Source: Treponema sp.
GTDB taxonomy: Bacteria > Spirochaetota > Spirochaetia > Treponematales > Breznakiellaceae
Reading direction: 5' to 3'
Assembly: GCA_031258265.1 (NCBI GenBank)
Contig: JAIRNB010000174.1
Coordinates: 1-35,532, forward strand
DNA: 35,532 nucleotides
The position numbers were made by a program, and so were the translations under genes. Shown here one piece after another: positions 6,977 through 15,022 of the stretch (positions are counted from its first letter, which is position 1; every line of letters starts with the position of its first letter). The notes below the pieces were generated by a model. It ran no database searches, was not told where the DNA came from, and saw nothing but the letters and a program-made list of their open reading frames with translations.

Positions 6977-8271
6977 AAAAGGTATACAGTAAAATTGAAT
7001 CTATTACCGGGTCCGTTATCACCGTCCGGGCCGAAGGGGTCCGTTATGGGGACCTGGCGGAGGTGGACACGGTATTCGGCAGCTCCCTGGCGGAGGTAAA
7101 CCGTCTGGAAAATGACATGGTTTCCCTCCAGGTCTTCGCCGGCGGCCGGGGTATTTCCACCGGCGATACGGTCCGCTTCCTTGGCTACCCCATGCGGGTA
7201 TCCTTTTCGGAGAATCTTATGGGCCGGGTCTTCTCCGGTTCCGGTGAACCCCGGGACAAGGGGCCGGCGCTCCGGGAGAATCTTATTCCCATAGGCGGCC
7301 CTTCGGTGAATCCCGCCCAGCGGATCATCCCCCGGAAGATGATCCGCACGGGGATTCCCATGATCGACCTTTTCAACACCCTGGTGGTGTCCCAGAAACT
7401 GCCGATCTTTTCCGTATCCGGGGAGCCCTACAACGAATTACTGGCCCGGATCGCCATGCAGGCGGAGGTGGACGTGATCATCCTGGGGGGCATGGGGCTT
7501 AAATACGACGACTACCTTTTCTTCAAGGACACCCTGGAAAACGGCGGCGCCCTCTCCCGGACGGTGATGTTTGTCCATACCGCCAGCGATCCCACGGTGG
7601 AATGTCTGATGATCCCCGATATGTCCCTGGCGGTGGCGGAACAATTTGCCCTCCAGGGCAAAGACGTGCTGGTCCTCCTTACCGACATGACCAACTTCGC
7701 CGACGCCATGAAGGAAATTTCGATTATCCAGGAACAGGTACCTTCCAACCGGGGTTATCCCGGGGACCTGTACTCCCAGCTTGCCAGCCGTTACGAGAAG
7801 GCCGTGGATTTTGATACATCCGGTTCCATCACCATCTTGGGGGTTACGACGATGCCCGGTGACGATGTAACCCACCCGGTGCCGGATAACACCGGGTATA
7901 TCACCGAGGGGCAGTATTACCTTAAAAACAGCCGTATTGAGCCCTTTGGTTCCCTGTCCCGGCTTAAGCAGCAGGTCAACGGCAAGACCCGCGCCGATCA
8001 CCGGGCCCTCATGGACGGCATGATCAAGCTCTATTCCGCCTACCGGGATACCCTGGAAAAGAAGGCCATGGGTTTTATCATGACCGCCTGGGACGACAAG
8101 CTCCTTAAATACGGGGGTTCCTTTGAACGGCAGATGATGGACCTTTCGGTGAATATCCCCCTGGAACGGGCTCTGGACCTGGGCTGGGAAATACTGGCCG
8201 ACTGTTTCAGCCCCGAGGAAACGGGCCTGCGGACCGAGCTTATCAGTAAATTCTGGCCTAAAAAGGACTAA
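6973..8271 (+). CDS. atpB: V-type ATP synthase subunit B
   Basis: A 432-residue non-catalytic head subunit that alternates with subunit A and completes the nucleotide sites. It opens with the family barrel (KIESITGSVITVRAEGVRYGD), contains FSGSGEPRDKGP and RKMIRTGIPMIDLFNTLVVSQKLPIFS in place of an intact P-loop, and VLVLLTDMTNFADAMKEIS. Length and motif order are normal. The ribosome site GGGGAAA is just upstream of ATG 6973. The gene follows a hairpin-rich leader and a possible coupled mini-ORF, which may tune its dose against atpA. subunit D starts 4 bases after the stop. Confidence 0.96.
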   Translation: MKKVYSKIESITGSVITVRAEGVRYGDLAEVDTVFGSSLAEVNRLENDMVSLQVFAGGRGISTGDTVRFLGYPMRVSFSENLMGRVFSGSGEPRDKGPALRENLIPIGGPSVNPAQRIIPRKMIRTGIPMIDLFNTLVVSQKLPIFSVSGEPYNELLARIAMQAEVDVIILGGMGLKYDDYLFFKDTLENGGALSRTVMFVHTASDPTVECLMIPDMSLAVAEQFALQGKDVLVLLTDMTNFADAMKEISIIQEQVPSNRGYPGDLYSQLASRYEKAVDFDTSGSITILGVTTMPGDDVTHPVPDNTGYITEGQYYLKNSRIEPFGSLSRLKQQVNGKTRADHRALMDGMIKLYSAYRDTLEKKAMGFIMTAWDDKLLKYGGSFERQMMDLSVNIPLERALDLGWEILADCFSPEETGLRTELISKFWPKKD

Positions 8272-8275
8272 GGCC

Positions 8276-8878
8276 GTGGCAAAGATAAAGCTCACCAAAA
8301 ACGAGCTAAAAAAACAGAAGGATTCCCTTAAAATGTACCAGCGTTACCTTCCTACCCTGATGCTGAAAAAACAGCAGCTCCAGGCGGAGATCCGTATTAC
8401 CGAGATTCGCCTTAAGGAACTGCGGGAAGAGAAGGAACGGCTGGATGAACTTTTTAAGGCGTGGATCGCCGTTTTTGGGGAAAAGGGGATCTTTACCCCG
8501 GAGATCCTCCGGATCACGGAGATAAAAACCGCCCAGGGTAACATCGCCGGCGTCCCTATCCCCCTTTTCGAGGGGGCCGAATTTGAGATCGCCCCCTATG
8601 ATCTTGCCCGCAGCCCCCTGTGGCTGGACTTCGCCGTGGAAAAATTGAAGCAGGCCTTCCTCATCGATCTTGAAAGCGATGTGGTGGAAGAGCAGCGCCG
8701 CAGGCTGGATCATGAACTGCGGATCACCACTCAGCGGGTGAACCTTTTTGAGAAGGTTAAGATCCCCGAAACCAAGGGGAGTATCAAGAAGATCCAGGTC
8801 TACCTGGGGGATCAGCAGACTTCCGCGGTGGTGCGGGGGAAGATCGCCAAGACCGGATTAGAGAGGGCCGCCCAATGA
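8276..8878 (+). CDS. atpD: V-type ATP synthase subunit D
   Basis: A 200-residue central-stalk subunit, the rotor shaft that turns inside the A3B3 head, equivalent in role to F-type gamma. It has the expected long N-terminal and C-terminal helices (LTKNELKKQKDSLKMYQRYLPTLMLKK at the start, ELRITTQRVNLFEKVKIPETK near the end). The start is GTG 8276, four bases after atpB stops; the ribosome site would lie in the end of atpB (AAAAAGGAC). Its stop overlaps the atpI start by ATGA, so translation is probably coupled. Subunit F, the usual partner on the stalk, is not recognisable in the operon. Confidence 0.93.
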   Translation: MAKIKLTKNELKKQKDSLKMYQRYLPTLMLKKQQLQAEIRITEIRLKELREEKERLDELFKAWIAVFGEKGIFTPEILRITEIKTAQGNIAGVPIPLFEGAEFEIAPYDLARSPLWLDFAVEKLKQAFLIDLESDVVEEQRRRLDHELRITTQRVNLFEKVKIPETKGSIKKIQVYLGDQQTSAVVRGKIAKTGLERAAQ

Positions 8879-10812
8879 TTTTGCCCATGAAAAAGGTTTC
8901 CCTGGTGCTTATGGAAAAAACCAGGGAAGATTCCCTAAAAAAGCTCCGGGAGCTGGGGCTTGTTCATCTGGAGCGGAAAAACGTCTCCTCCGAATCCCTT
9001 TCCAGGCTCCTTGACCGGAAGGGCAAGCTCGAAACCGCCCTGGGGCTCCTCCGCCCCTACGAGGCGGAGGCGAAGAAAAACCAAAAAGCGGCCGTCCAGC
9101 CCGCGATTCCCCCGGGGCAGGTTCCCCGGCGGCGGGCCGGCGATTTGCTGCGCCCCGAGGACGCCTTCTATTCCGCCGATGCGGCAAACGATCTCCAGCG
9201 TCCCGACCTTGCGGCCCTGATCCTGGAATACGCCGATGAGCGGAAATCCCTGCAGGACCGGGCGGCCGTCTTATCGAAGGAACGGAGCCGCATAGAGGAC
9301 TGGGGTGATTTTAGGAGCGGGGATTTTGCCTCGCTGGAAGAACGGGGAATTAAGCTTATCCCCTATAAGCTTCCCCCCAAATCCTTTGCCTCCCTCTCCC
9401 GGGATACTTCTTTCTTAAAACTGGGGGAGGATAAGAATTCGGTGTATATTCTGACCCTAGGCGCGGAGATTCCCGGAGAAACCCCCTTTGTCCTGCCGGA
9501 ATTTTCCCTGGGGGAGATTGACGGGCAGTTGGAGAAGATACGGCTGCAAACGGCGGACATTGAAAAACGTTTCCTTTCGCTGGCTAACAGGACGCCGATC
9601 CTGGAAGCCGAAGGAAAGGCCCTGCTTAAACAGATCGAATTTGAAAGCGCCCGCCTGGGCATGGGCAGCCTGGAGGAAGTCCCCCCGGAGCGGAGCGTGG
9701 CGTGGATTACCGGCTTTGTCCCCCAGGAGGACCTGGGGCATCTTAAACGGGCGGCGGCGGAGAATTCCTGGGCCCTGGCGGCGGATGATCCGGGGCCGGA
9801 CGATGCGGTCCCCACCAAGCTCAAGAACAGTAAACTGGCGAGTCTTATCAATCCTTTAACGGAATTCCTGGAAGTGGTACCCGGCTATAACGAGGTGGAT
9901 ATTTCCGGCTGGTTCCTGTTCTTCTTTGTCATTTTCTTCGGGATGATCTTCGGGGATGCCGGTTACGGCTGCCTCCTCTTTGGCATCGGCCTGGTCCTGG
10001 CCCTGAAAACCGCGAAAAAAGGGGTCCCCCAGGCCGTTAAGATGCTGCTCCTCCTCAGCGTCTCCAATATCCTGTGGGGGGTCCTTACCTGTACCTGGTT
10101 CGGTATTGATCCCCTAAAACTCCCGGTCTTTCTGCAGGGCATTGCCCTGCCCCTCATTTCCGGGGCGGTCTCGGCCCAGGGACCGGAATCCAAGGCTATC
10201 GTGGACCAGAATCTTATGATTTTCTGTTTCTCCCTGGCCCTGCTCCAGCTTTCCATCGGCCATATCATCGGGATAGGGCGGAACCTTAAAGCCGGTTCCC
10301 CGCGTTTCCTGGCGGACCTGGGGAACGTGGCCATGCTGGCGGGGATGTACAACGTGGTTCTCTTCCTGGTGGTGAGCAACGACGCACGGCAGATCCCCCT
10401 GCTGCCCCTGGGGGTTTACGCCATTATCGCCGGTTTTGTTCTGAACTTTGTATTCGCCAACTACGAGGGCAGCGTTGGGAAATCCATCGTGGAAAGCCTC
10501 AAGAACATCATTTCCGTGGTCCTGGGAATTACCAACGTGTTTTCCGACATTATGTCCTATATCCGGCTTTGGGCGGTGGGACTGGCGGGGGCCTCAATTT
10601 CCTCCACGGTAAACACCCTGGCGGGCCCCCTCTTGGGAAATTTCCTGGTGTTCCTGGGGATCATCCTCCTGGTTTTCGGCCACGGGCTTAACATCGCGCT
10701 CAACGTGCTTTCGGTGCTGGTCCACGGGGTCCGGCTGAATACCCTGGAGTTCTCCAGCCATGTGGGCCTGGCCTGGTCGGGCACGGCCTACAAGCCCTTT
10801 TCTGACAAGTAG
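8875..10812 (+). CDS. atpI: V-type ATP synthase subunit I
   Basis: A 645-residue membrane stator subunit, homologous to eukaryotic subunit a. The N-terminal ~325 residues are cytosolic and helical and bind the peripheral stalk. The C-terminal ~310 residues hold about seven membrane segments (for example WFLFFFVIFFGMIFGDAGYG) that form the ion half-channels beside the K ring. The conserved Arg of the last region is seen in MSYIRLWAVGLAG, about residue 563. ATG 8875 overlaps the atpD stop; ATG 8887 is an alternative. A 215-base structured gap follows before atpK. Confidence 0.95.
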   Translation: MILPMKKVSLVLMEKTREDSLKKLRELGLVHLERKNVSSESLSRLLDRKGKLETALGLLRPYEAEAKKNQKAAVQPAIPPGQVPRRRAGDLLRPEDAFYSADAANDLQRPDLAALILEYADERKSLQDRAAVLSKERSRIEDWGDFRSGDFASLEERGIKLIPYKLPPKSFASLSRDTSFLKLGEDKNSVYILTLGAEIPGETPFVLPEFSLGEIDGQLEKIRLQTADIEKRFLSLANRTPILEAEGKALLKQIEFESARLGMGSLEEVPPERSVAWITGFVPQEDLGHLKRAAAENSWALAADDPGPDDAVPTKLKNSKLASLINPLTEFLEVVPGYNEVDISGWFLFFFVIFFGMIFGDAGYGCLLFGIGLVLALKTAKKGVPQAVKMLLLLSVSNILWGVLTCTWFGIDPLKLPVFLQGIALPLISGAVSAQGPESKAIVDQNLMIFCFSLALLQLSIGHIIGIGRNLKAGSPRFLADLGNVAMLAGMYNVVLFLVVSNDARQIPLLPLGVYAIIAGFVLNFVFANYEGSVGKSIVESLKNIISVVLGITNVFSDIMSYIRLWAVGLAGASISSTVNTLAGPLLGNFLVFLGIILLVFGHGLNIALNVLSVLVHGVRLNTLEFSSHVGLAWSGTAYKPFSDK

Positions 10813-10826
10813 GGGTAATTTTGTTG

Positions 10827-10856
10827 GCTGCCTGGCCGGTAGCTGCTTGGCCGGTA
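10827..10856 (+). repeat. 15-bp tandem repeat in the atpI-atpK gap
   Basis: GCTGC(C/T)TGGCCGGTA occurs at 10827-10841 and 10842-10856, followed by a partial third unit (GCCGGTAG). It is non-coding and precedes the larger 69-base duplication. Confidence 0.55.
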
Positions 10857-10889
10857 GCCGGTAGATAGATAAAAGTGAAGTTGCCATGG

Positions 10890-11027
10890 ATCAACAGGTT
10901 GTGTTGATAGCTGGTTGGACACGGGCGGCGATTCCGCCGTCCAAATAGAGGAGTTATCATCAACACGTTGTGTTGATGTCCGGTTGGACACGGGCGGCGA
11001 TTCGGCCGCCCTAATAGAGGAGTTATC
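10890..11027 (+). repeat. 69-bp tandem duplication forming the atpK leader
   Basis: Two copies, 10890-10958 and 10959-11027, run directly into the atpK start codon. Each holds a hairpin ATCAACA(c/g)GTTGTGTTGAT, then GGTTGGACACGGGCGGCGATT with a complementary GC-rich arm, then AGAGGAGTTATC. In copy 2 the arm is CGGCCGCCC, in copy 1 CCGCCGTCC, both still able to pair. After copy 1 the ribosome site leads to ATC rather than ATG. The arrangement suggests control of mRNA stability or translation of the highly expressed ring subunit. Confidence 0.8.
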
Positions 11028-11465
11028 ATGAATTTAGGATTGTTAGGCGCCGGTCTTGTGATGGGTATTGCCGCAGTGGGTTCGGCAATCGGTATCGGTA
11101 TCGCCGGCCAGGCGGTAATCGGCGCATGGAAGAAGTGCTATATCGGCAATAAGCCCGCGCCCATGACCCTGCTTGCCTTCGGCGGCGCGCCCTTAACCCA
11201 GACCTTCTACGGCTTTATCCTGATGATGCAGATGAAGACCGCGGCCCTGGCAAATACGGACAACCAGTGGCTTTATCTGGGTTTCGGCATTGCCTCCGGC
11301 TTTGCCATGGCCTTCTCCGCCATTGCCCAGGGCCAGGCGGGGGCGGCGGGCGCCGACGCCCAGGGTGAAACCGGCAAGGGCTTTACCCAGTACATCGCCA
11401 TCGTCGGTATCTGCGAAACCGTCGCCCTTTTCGCCATGGTCCTCTCGATGATCAGCCTGGCCTAA
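11028..11465 (+). CDS. atpK: V-type ATP synthase proteolipid subunit K
   Basis: A 145-residue proteolipid with four membrane helices arranged as two hairpins; about ten copies form the rotor ring. The first helix is Gly/Ala-rich (GAGLVMGIAAVGSAIGIGIAG). The ion-carrying Glu130 is in the fourth helix (ICETVALFAM). Thr57-Gln58 in helix 2 and Gln101/Gln103 at the helix-3 end occupy positions that correspond to the sodium ligands of Enterococcus hirae NtpK, so sodium coupling is possible. ATG 11028 has AGAGGAG at good distance. The gene is preceded by a duplicated structured leader. Confidence 0.93.
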   Translation: MNLGLLGAGLVMGIAAVGSAIGIGIAGQAVIGAWKKCYIGNKPAPMTLLAFGGAPLTQTFYGFILMMQMKTAALANTDNQWLYLGFGIASGFAMAFSAIAQGQAGAAGADAQGETGKGFTQYIAIVGICETVALFAMVLSMISLA

Positions 11466-11494
11466 ACCAAAGAGTTAACATGTAACCGTGAAGC

Positions 11495-12601
11495 ATGTCC
11501 CATAGGACTCAGCTCATAAAAATAGGCGGCTTTGACCACGTTGAAGCCGTCTATATCGGCGGCGGTCGGCCGCCGCTCATCCAGACCATGTGGAAGGACC
11601 GCCTCTCCGCCGCGGACCTTGAAGGGCCCGGGGGGAAGGAGATTCCCGCCCGGATAGGCCGCCTTAAAGCCATGGGCTGCGGCCTCCTCCGTTTCGCCGT
11701 TCCCGATATTGAAGCCGCTGAAGTCCTGGGGGAACTGGCATCCAGGGTAAGTCTCCCCCTGGTGGCGGATATCCACTTTGATTACCGTATCGCCCTCCGC
11801 TGTCTCGATTTTCCCATCGCCAAAATACGCATCAATCCCGGTAATATCGGCGGCCGCGACAGGGTGGAAGCCGTCCTTGATAAGGCGGCGGGGCGGGGCC
11901 GGCCCATCCGCATCGGCGTCAACGCCGGAAGCCTGCCCCAGGATCTGCGGGGAGAGCGGGGAAACGTCAGCCGCCCCGCCGCCCTGGTGGAAGCGGCGGT
12001 CCGGGAGCTGGAGATCTTTCGGGAATTTGGATTCCTTAACGGTATTGTTTCTCTAAAGGCCTCCGGAATATCCGATACTATAAACGCGAACCGTTTGTTT
12101 GCGGAAAGGGAATACTCCCTGGGCGGCGGGGCGGTCCCCCTCCATGTGGGGGTAACAGAAGCGGGGCCCCTGGTAGCGGGAGTCGTGCGGAATACCGCCG
12201 CCCTCCTGGATTTGCTGGCCGCCGGCATCGGCGATACCGTCCGGGTCTCCCTTTCGGACAGCATGGAGAACGAGGTAATCGCCGCCAGGGAGATTCTGGC
12301 CGCCGCGGGAGCCGCCCCCGGTGGCCTTCGGATCGTGTCCTGCCCCCGCTGCGGCAGGAACAGCTTTGACACCCACGGCTTTACGGCGCGCTGGCTGCCC
12401 CGGCTCTACAGCCTTTCCAAGGACGCCACCGTGGCCATTATGGGCTGTGTGGTAAACGGTCCCGGGGAGGCCCGGGAAGCGGATTTGGGGATCACTGGGG
12501 CGGGGGACAGGGTGCTGCTTTTCCGCCACGGCGTTGTTATTCGGACCCTCCGCCCGGACGAAGCGGACGCCGCCTTCGCGGAGGAACTGGAAAAATTGTA
12601 A
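11495..12601 (+). CDS. ispG: 4-hydroxy-3-methylbut-2-enyl diphosphate synthase (IspG/GcpE)
   Basis: A 368-residue iron-sulfur enzyme of the MEP isoprenoid pathway that reductively converts methylerythritol cyclodiphosphate to HMBPP. The TIM-barrel part includes PLVADIHFDYRIAL and KIRINPGNIG. The C-terminal domain supplies the cluster ligands Cys283, Cys286 (SCPRCGRNSFD) and Cys318 (IMGCVVNGPGEA), with Glu325 in the usual place of the fourth ligand. It starts 29 bases after atpK and so may be co-transcribed with it. ATG 11495 lacks a clear ribosome site; a minimal ATG-TAA at 11480-11485, just upstream, is preceded by AAAGAG. Confidence 0.94.
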   Translation: MSHRTQLIKIGGFDHVEAVYIGGGRPPLIQTMWKDRLSAADLEGPGGKEIPARIGRLKAMGCGLLRFAVPDIEAAEVLGELASRVSLPLVADIHFDYRIALRCLDFPIAKIRINPGNIGGRDRVEAVLDKAAGRGRPIRIGVNAGSLPQDLRGERGNVSRPAALVEAAVRELEIFREFGFLNGIVSLKASGISDTINANRLFAEREYSLGGGAVPLHVGVTEAGPLVAGVVRNTAALLDLLAAGIGDTVRVSLSDSMENEVIAAREILAAAGAAPGGLRIVSCPRCGRNSFDTHGFTARWLPRLYSLSKDATVAIMGCVVNGPGEAREADLGITGAGDRVLLFRHGVVIRTLRPDEADAAFAEELEKL

Positions 12602-12604
12602 GGA

Positions 12605-12626
12605 TTTCAAAACTTCAGTTTTGAAA
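12605..12626 (+). terminator. 9-bp hairpin after ispG
   Basis: TTTCAAAAC and GTTTTGAAA pair perfectly over a TTCA loop immediately after the ispG stop. There is no T tract after the stem, so termination would be weak; it may instead protect the mRNA 3' end. A second palindrome, CCCGAA/TTCGGG around 12743-12757, precedes the next gene. Confidence 0.4.
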
Positions 12627-12779
12627 GAGCAGCCATTGAAAAAAAAGTTGGGCCGGCCTCAAAACCCGGCCGGTTTTGGGAAAGCCCCGGTTTCCGGTTT
12701 TAAGCGGTCCGCACCGGCCGGCCTTTCCGGCTTGTTTTTGAACCCGAAATTTTCGGGATAGTTTCTGTGAGGTACTAGT

Positions 12780-13274
12780 TTGAAAAGATTTTTGCTGTTG
12801 ATCTGTTTTGCCCTGGTGTTAAGCGGGGCCGTTTTTGCCGATCACCCGGATAACAAGGTGGGGGTGGGCCTCTTTGTGGGCGGCGGCTGGGCCGGTGTCG
12901 GGGGAGGGGTGTTTAACCCCGGCTTTAGTCTAAAGGTCCCCCGGCTGCCGCTTTTTTGGGGCCTCAACGCCTTTTTTGGCAGTATTACCGGCCTTAGCGT
13001 TTCGGCGGATTACTACCTGGTGGACCGGGATCTGGTTAAGGACGGTTCGTTTGATCTGGACTGGTTTCTGGGGATTGGCCTTTTTACCCACCTTTACTTT
13101 GGGAATCATTTTACCATGGCCCTGGGCGCGAGGCTCCCCATCGGCCTTTCCTGGCATATCAACCAGGCTTTTGAACTTTTTCTGGATGTGGCGCCCGGCA
13201 TCGGCCTGAAATTCGATTCCCGGCCTTTTTACGGCGCCCTGGCCGTTGAATTGGGACTTAGGTTCTGGATTTAG
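12780..13274 (+). CDS. Small outer-membrane beta-barrel protein (DUF3996/BAPKO_0422-like)
   Basis: A 164-residue exported protein starting at TTG 12780 with GAGGT at the right distance. Residues 1-20 are a signal peptide ending VFA-D. The remainder alternates short hydrophobic strands with turns (VGVGLFVGGGW, LSVSADYYLV, WFLGIGLFTHLYFG, FTMALGARLPIGLSW, ALAVELGLRFWI) and ends in a strand with C-terminal aromatic, the mark of an outer-membrane barrel of about eight strands. The pattern resembles the small spirochaetal barrels of the DUF3996 (BAPKO_0422) type; I could not confirm the family. It overlaps or abuts the next gene, suggesting co-expression. Confidence 0.65.
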   Translation: MKRFLLLICFALVLSGAVFADHPDNKVGVGLFVGGGWAGVGGGVFNPGFSLKVPRLPLFWGLNAFFGSITGLSVSADYYLVDRDLVKDGSFDLDWFLGIGLFTHLYFGNHFTMALGARLPIGLSWHINQAFELFLDVAPGIGLKFDSRPFYGALAVELGLRFWI

Positions 13275-13284
13275 GGTTAGGATC

Positions 13285-14436
13285 GTGGGGCTGAACCGGC
13301 GCTTTGCGCCTGTTTTCCTGTTTTTGCTGGTCAGCCTTGCCCAGGCCCGGGCCCAGGAAGAAAGGCCCTGGTGGTATATCCTGGAACGGGGGAAACTCCT
13401 CTTCCGCCAGGGGGATTATGGCAGCGCCCTCCTGGCCTTTGAAGACGCCCGCCGCCAGCGTTACACCCTGTACGCCGGAATGGAAAGGGATTTTATCAAT
13501 TTTCTTTCCACCCCGGAGGTCCGCCGGATAGGGGATTCCCTGGACCTTCTGGAAACCTATATCAAAGACCGGGAACAAATGGCGGCGGCGGAGATCCTCG
13601 CGGAACTGTATTACCGCCTTCCCCGGGAGGCATACCGCAATTCCGCCGCCCTGGCCCTGGAAGAACTGGGAAAATTCAAGGAATACCCCGAGGCGGAGTA
13701 TTGGATAGGGGAGGTCTACCGCCTTGAGGGGGAGCTGAATCTGGCCCTGGGACAGTACAGCAAGGCCCTGGCTGGCGGCGCCCTGCTGGAAGACCCCGCT
13801 TTGGAACTGGAACTCCTCTACAAAACAGCCGATCTTCACCGGATTCGCCAGGAACACAAGCGGATGGAAGAAACCCTGCTCAGAATCGTCAACGGAAACG
13901 ACGCCCGGGGCCGGCCCTGGGACCCCCTGTGGTCGGGAAATGCCGGAAGTTCCGGACAGTTTGTCAGAAATTCCATGGCCCGGACTCTGGAAAACTCAGG
14001 CCCCGCCCGTTTTCTTGTCATGTACCGTTACAACAACGGAGCCGTGGAAAAGGCCCACCGGCTGTTGGGCCTTTATTACTACGCCTCAAGCCGCTACAAC
14101 CTGGCGGAAGAACACCTCATGTTCGCCTTCCTCATCCAAAATTCCATCCTAATCGAAGAACTCCAGCGGCGCCGTTACGATTACATCTTTGAGTCCCTGG
14201 AAACCCTCATGGACAGCATGGATCGCCGGGAGGACCTGGCAAATTATATGACCCAGGTAGACTACTACCGCTGTACCTACTACCTGGGAAGCGCCCTCTA
14301 CGGCATCGGCAAGGGAAGCCCCGCCAGGGAGCTCTGGAGCTTCCTGGGGGGCCGCGAGCAGATTGGAGAATGGCGCGGCAGGGCTTTAACCCAGCTTCAA
14401 CGCCCCTCTCTGGAAGCCCTTATCGAGAATCCTTAG
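13285..14436 (+). CDS. Exported TPR-like helical-repeat protein, function unknown
   Basis: A 383-residue protein from GTG 13285; an in-frame ATG at 13246 would overlap the upstream gene and put extra residues before the signal peptide. The start MGLNRRFAPVFLFLLVSLAQARAQ is a cleavable signal peptide. The mature part is built of helix pairs with TPR-like spacing (YILERGKLLFRQGDYGSALLAFEDA, EYWIGEVYRLEGELNLALGQYSKAL, RLLGLYYYASSRYNLAEEHLMFA). It is probably periplasmic. TPR proteins beside outer-membrane barrels often scaffold envelope complexes, but no specific role is evident. The stop TAG overlaps the first base of repeat element A. Confidence 0.65.
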   Translation: MGLNRRFAPVFLFLLVSLAQARAQEERPWWYILERGKLLFRQGDYGSALLAFEDARRQRYTLYAGMERDFINFLSTPEVRRIGDSLDLLETYIKDREQMAAAEILAELYYRLPREAYRNSAALALEELGKFKEYPEAEYWIGEVYRLEGELNLALGQYSKALAGGALLEDPALELELLYKTADLHRIRQEHKRMEETLLRIVNGNDARGRPWDPLWSGNAGSSGQFVRNSMARTLENSGPARFLVMYRYNNGAVEKAHRLLGLYYYASSRYNLAEEHLMFAFLIQNSILIEELQRRRYDYIFESLETLMDSMDRREDLANYMTQVDYYRCTYYLGSALYGIGKGSPARELWSFLGGREQIGEWRGRALTQLQRPSLEALIENP

Positions 14437-14792
14437 GGCGCATCCCCGGCTTTACCGGGGACCGGGCTTTTCGGGGCTCCGCTCCGCTCCGGCCTCCTCG
14501 CCCCTCCGGGGCTGCGGTGGCGCGCTTCGCGCCCCCTTCAATCCCTTGCGCGATAAAGGCAACCGTAGGTTGTATATTAGACCAATGTGGCTACGCATAG
14601 CGCCAATAATTTCCCAGTGTTGGACTAATGCGGCTTAGCTTTAGCTAAGCCAGGGCGCGCGCGGCCCAAACCGCAGGTTTGGGCTGGAACAAAAGCTGCA
14701 AAAACGTATGCATTTATCACAGCCGGCATCCTGCCGGCCGAAGGCCGAAGGCTGTATATTAGACCCGTGTGGAACCGCATAGCGCCATTGTA
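14436..14792 (+). repeat. Hairpin-rich repeat element, family A (second copy)
   Basis: The element starts with GGGCGCAT and follows the same order as the right arm at 3691-3568: hairpin, ACCGGGCTTTTCGGGGCTCCGC, CTCCGGCCTCCTCG, hairpin, CTGCGGTGGC, hairpin, CAATCCCTTGCGC. Bases 14681-14783 repeat 3439-3533 in inverted orientation with a 7-base insertion and few substitutions. TGTATATTAGACC plus flanking bases occurs twice within the element (about 14571 and 14753). Further hairpins are GGCTTAGC/GCTAAGCC (14632-14651) and CCCAAACC/GGTTTGGG (14665-14683). It is directly fused to the stop codon of the upstream gene. No coding frame is credible. Confidence 0.8.
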
Positions 14793-14864
14793 TGCCCCCA
14801 ATTTGAACTAATCCGCCTGTCCATCAGCCCCTTCGGGAATTTATTGCGGCTTCGCGCCTGTCCA

Positions 14865-14996
14865 TAAGGGGGGGTAGTGGAGTAGACCGGACCGGGTGAA
14901 GCCCGGGAGGACTACGAAACGAGGGGGGGCCGGGATGAATAGCCGCGCCTTGGGGGGCCGGCCCCCGGCTTTCGGAAGCTCTGCGCCCCCCCCTTA
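14865..14996 (-). repeat. Poly-G/poly-C bounded repeat, family B (copy 1)
   Basis: TAAGGGGGGG at the left end is complementary to CCCCCCCTTA at the right end. Read on the reverse strand, the element contains GGCGCAGAGCTTCC, a GC-rich palindrome, ATTCATCCCGGCCCCCCCTCG split by neighbours, AGTCCTC, a hairpin (CCGGG-CTTCA-CCCGG), then CGGTCTACTCC and the C run. The same order appears at 27143-27283 on the forward strand. Function unknown. Confidence 0.75.
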
Positions 14997-15022
14997 GCTT
15001 GTAATAAAAGGTAAACGCCAGA

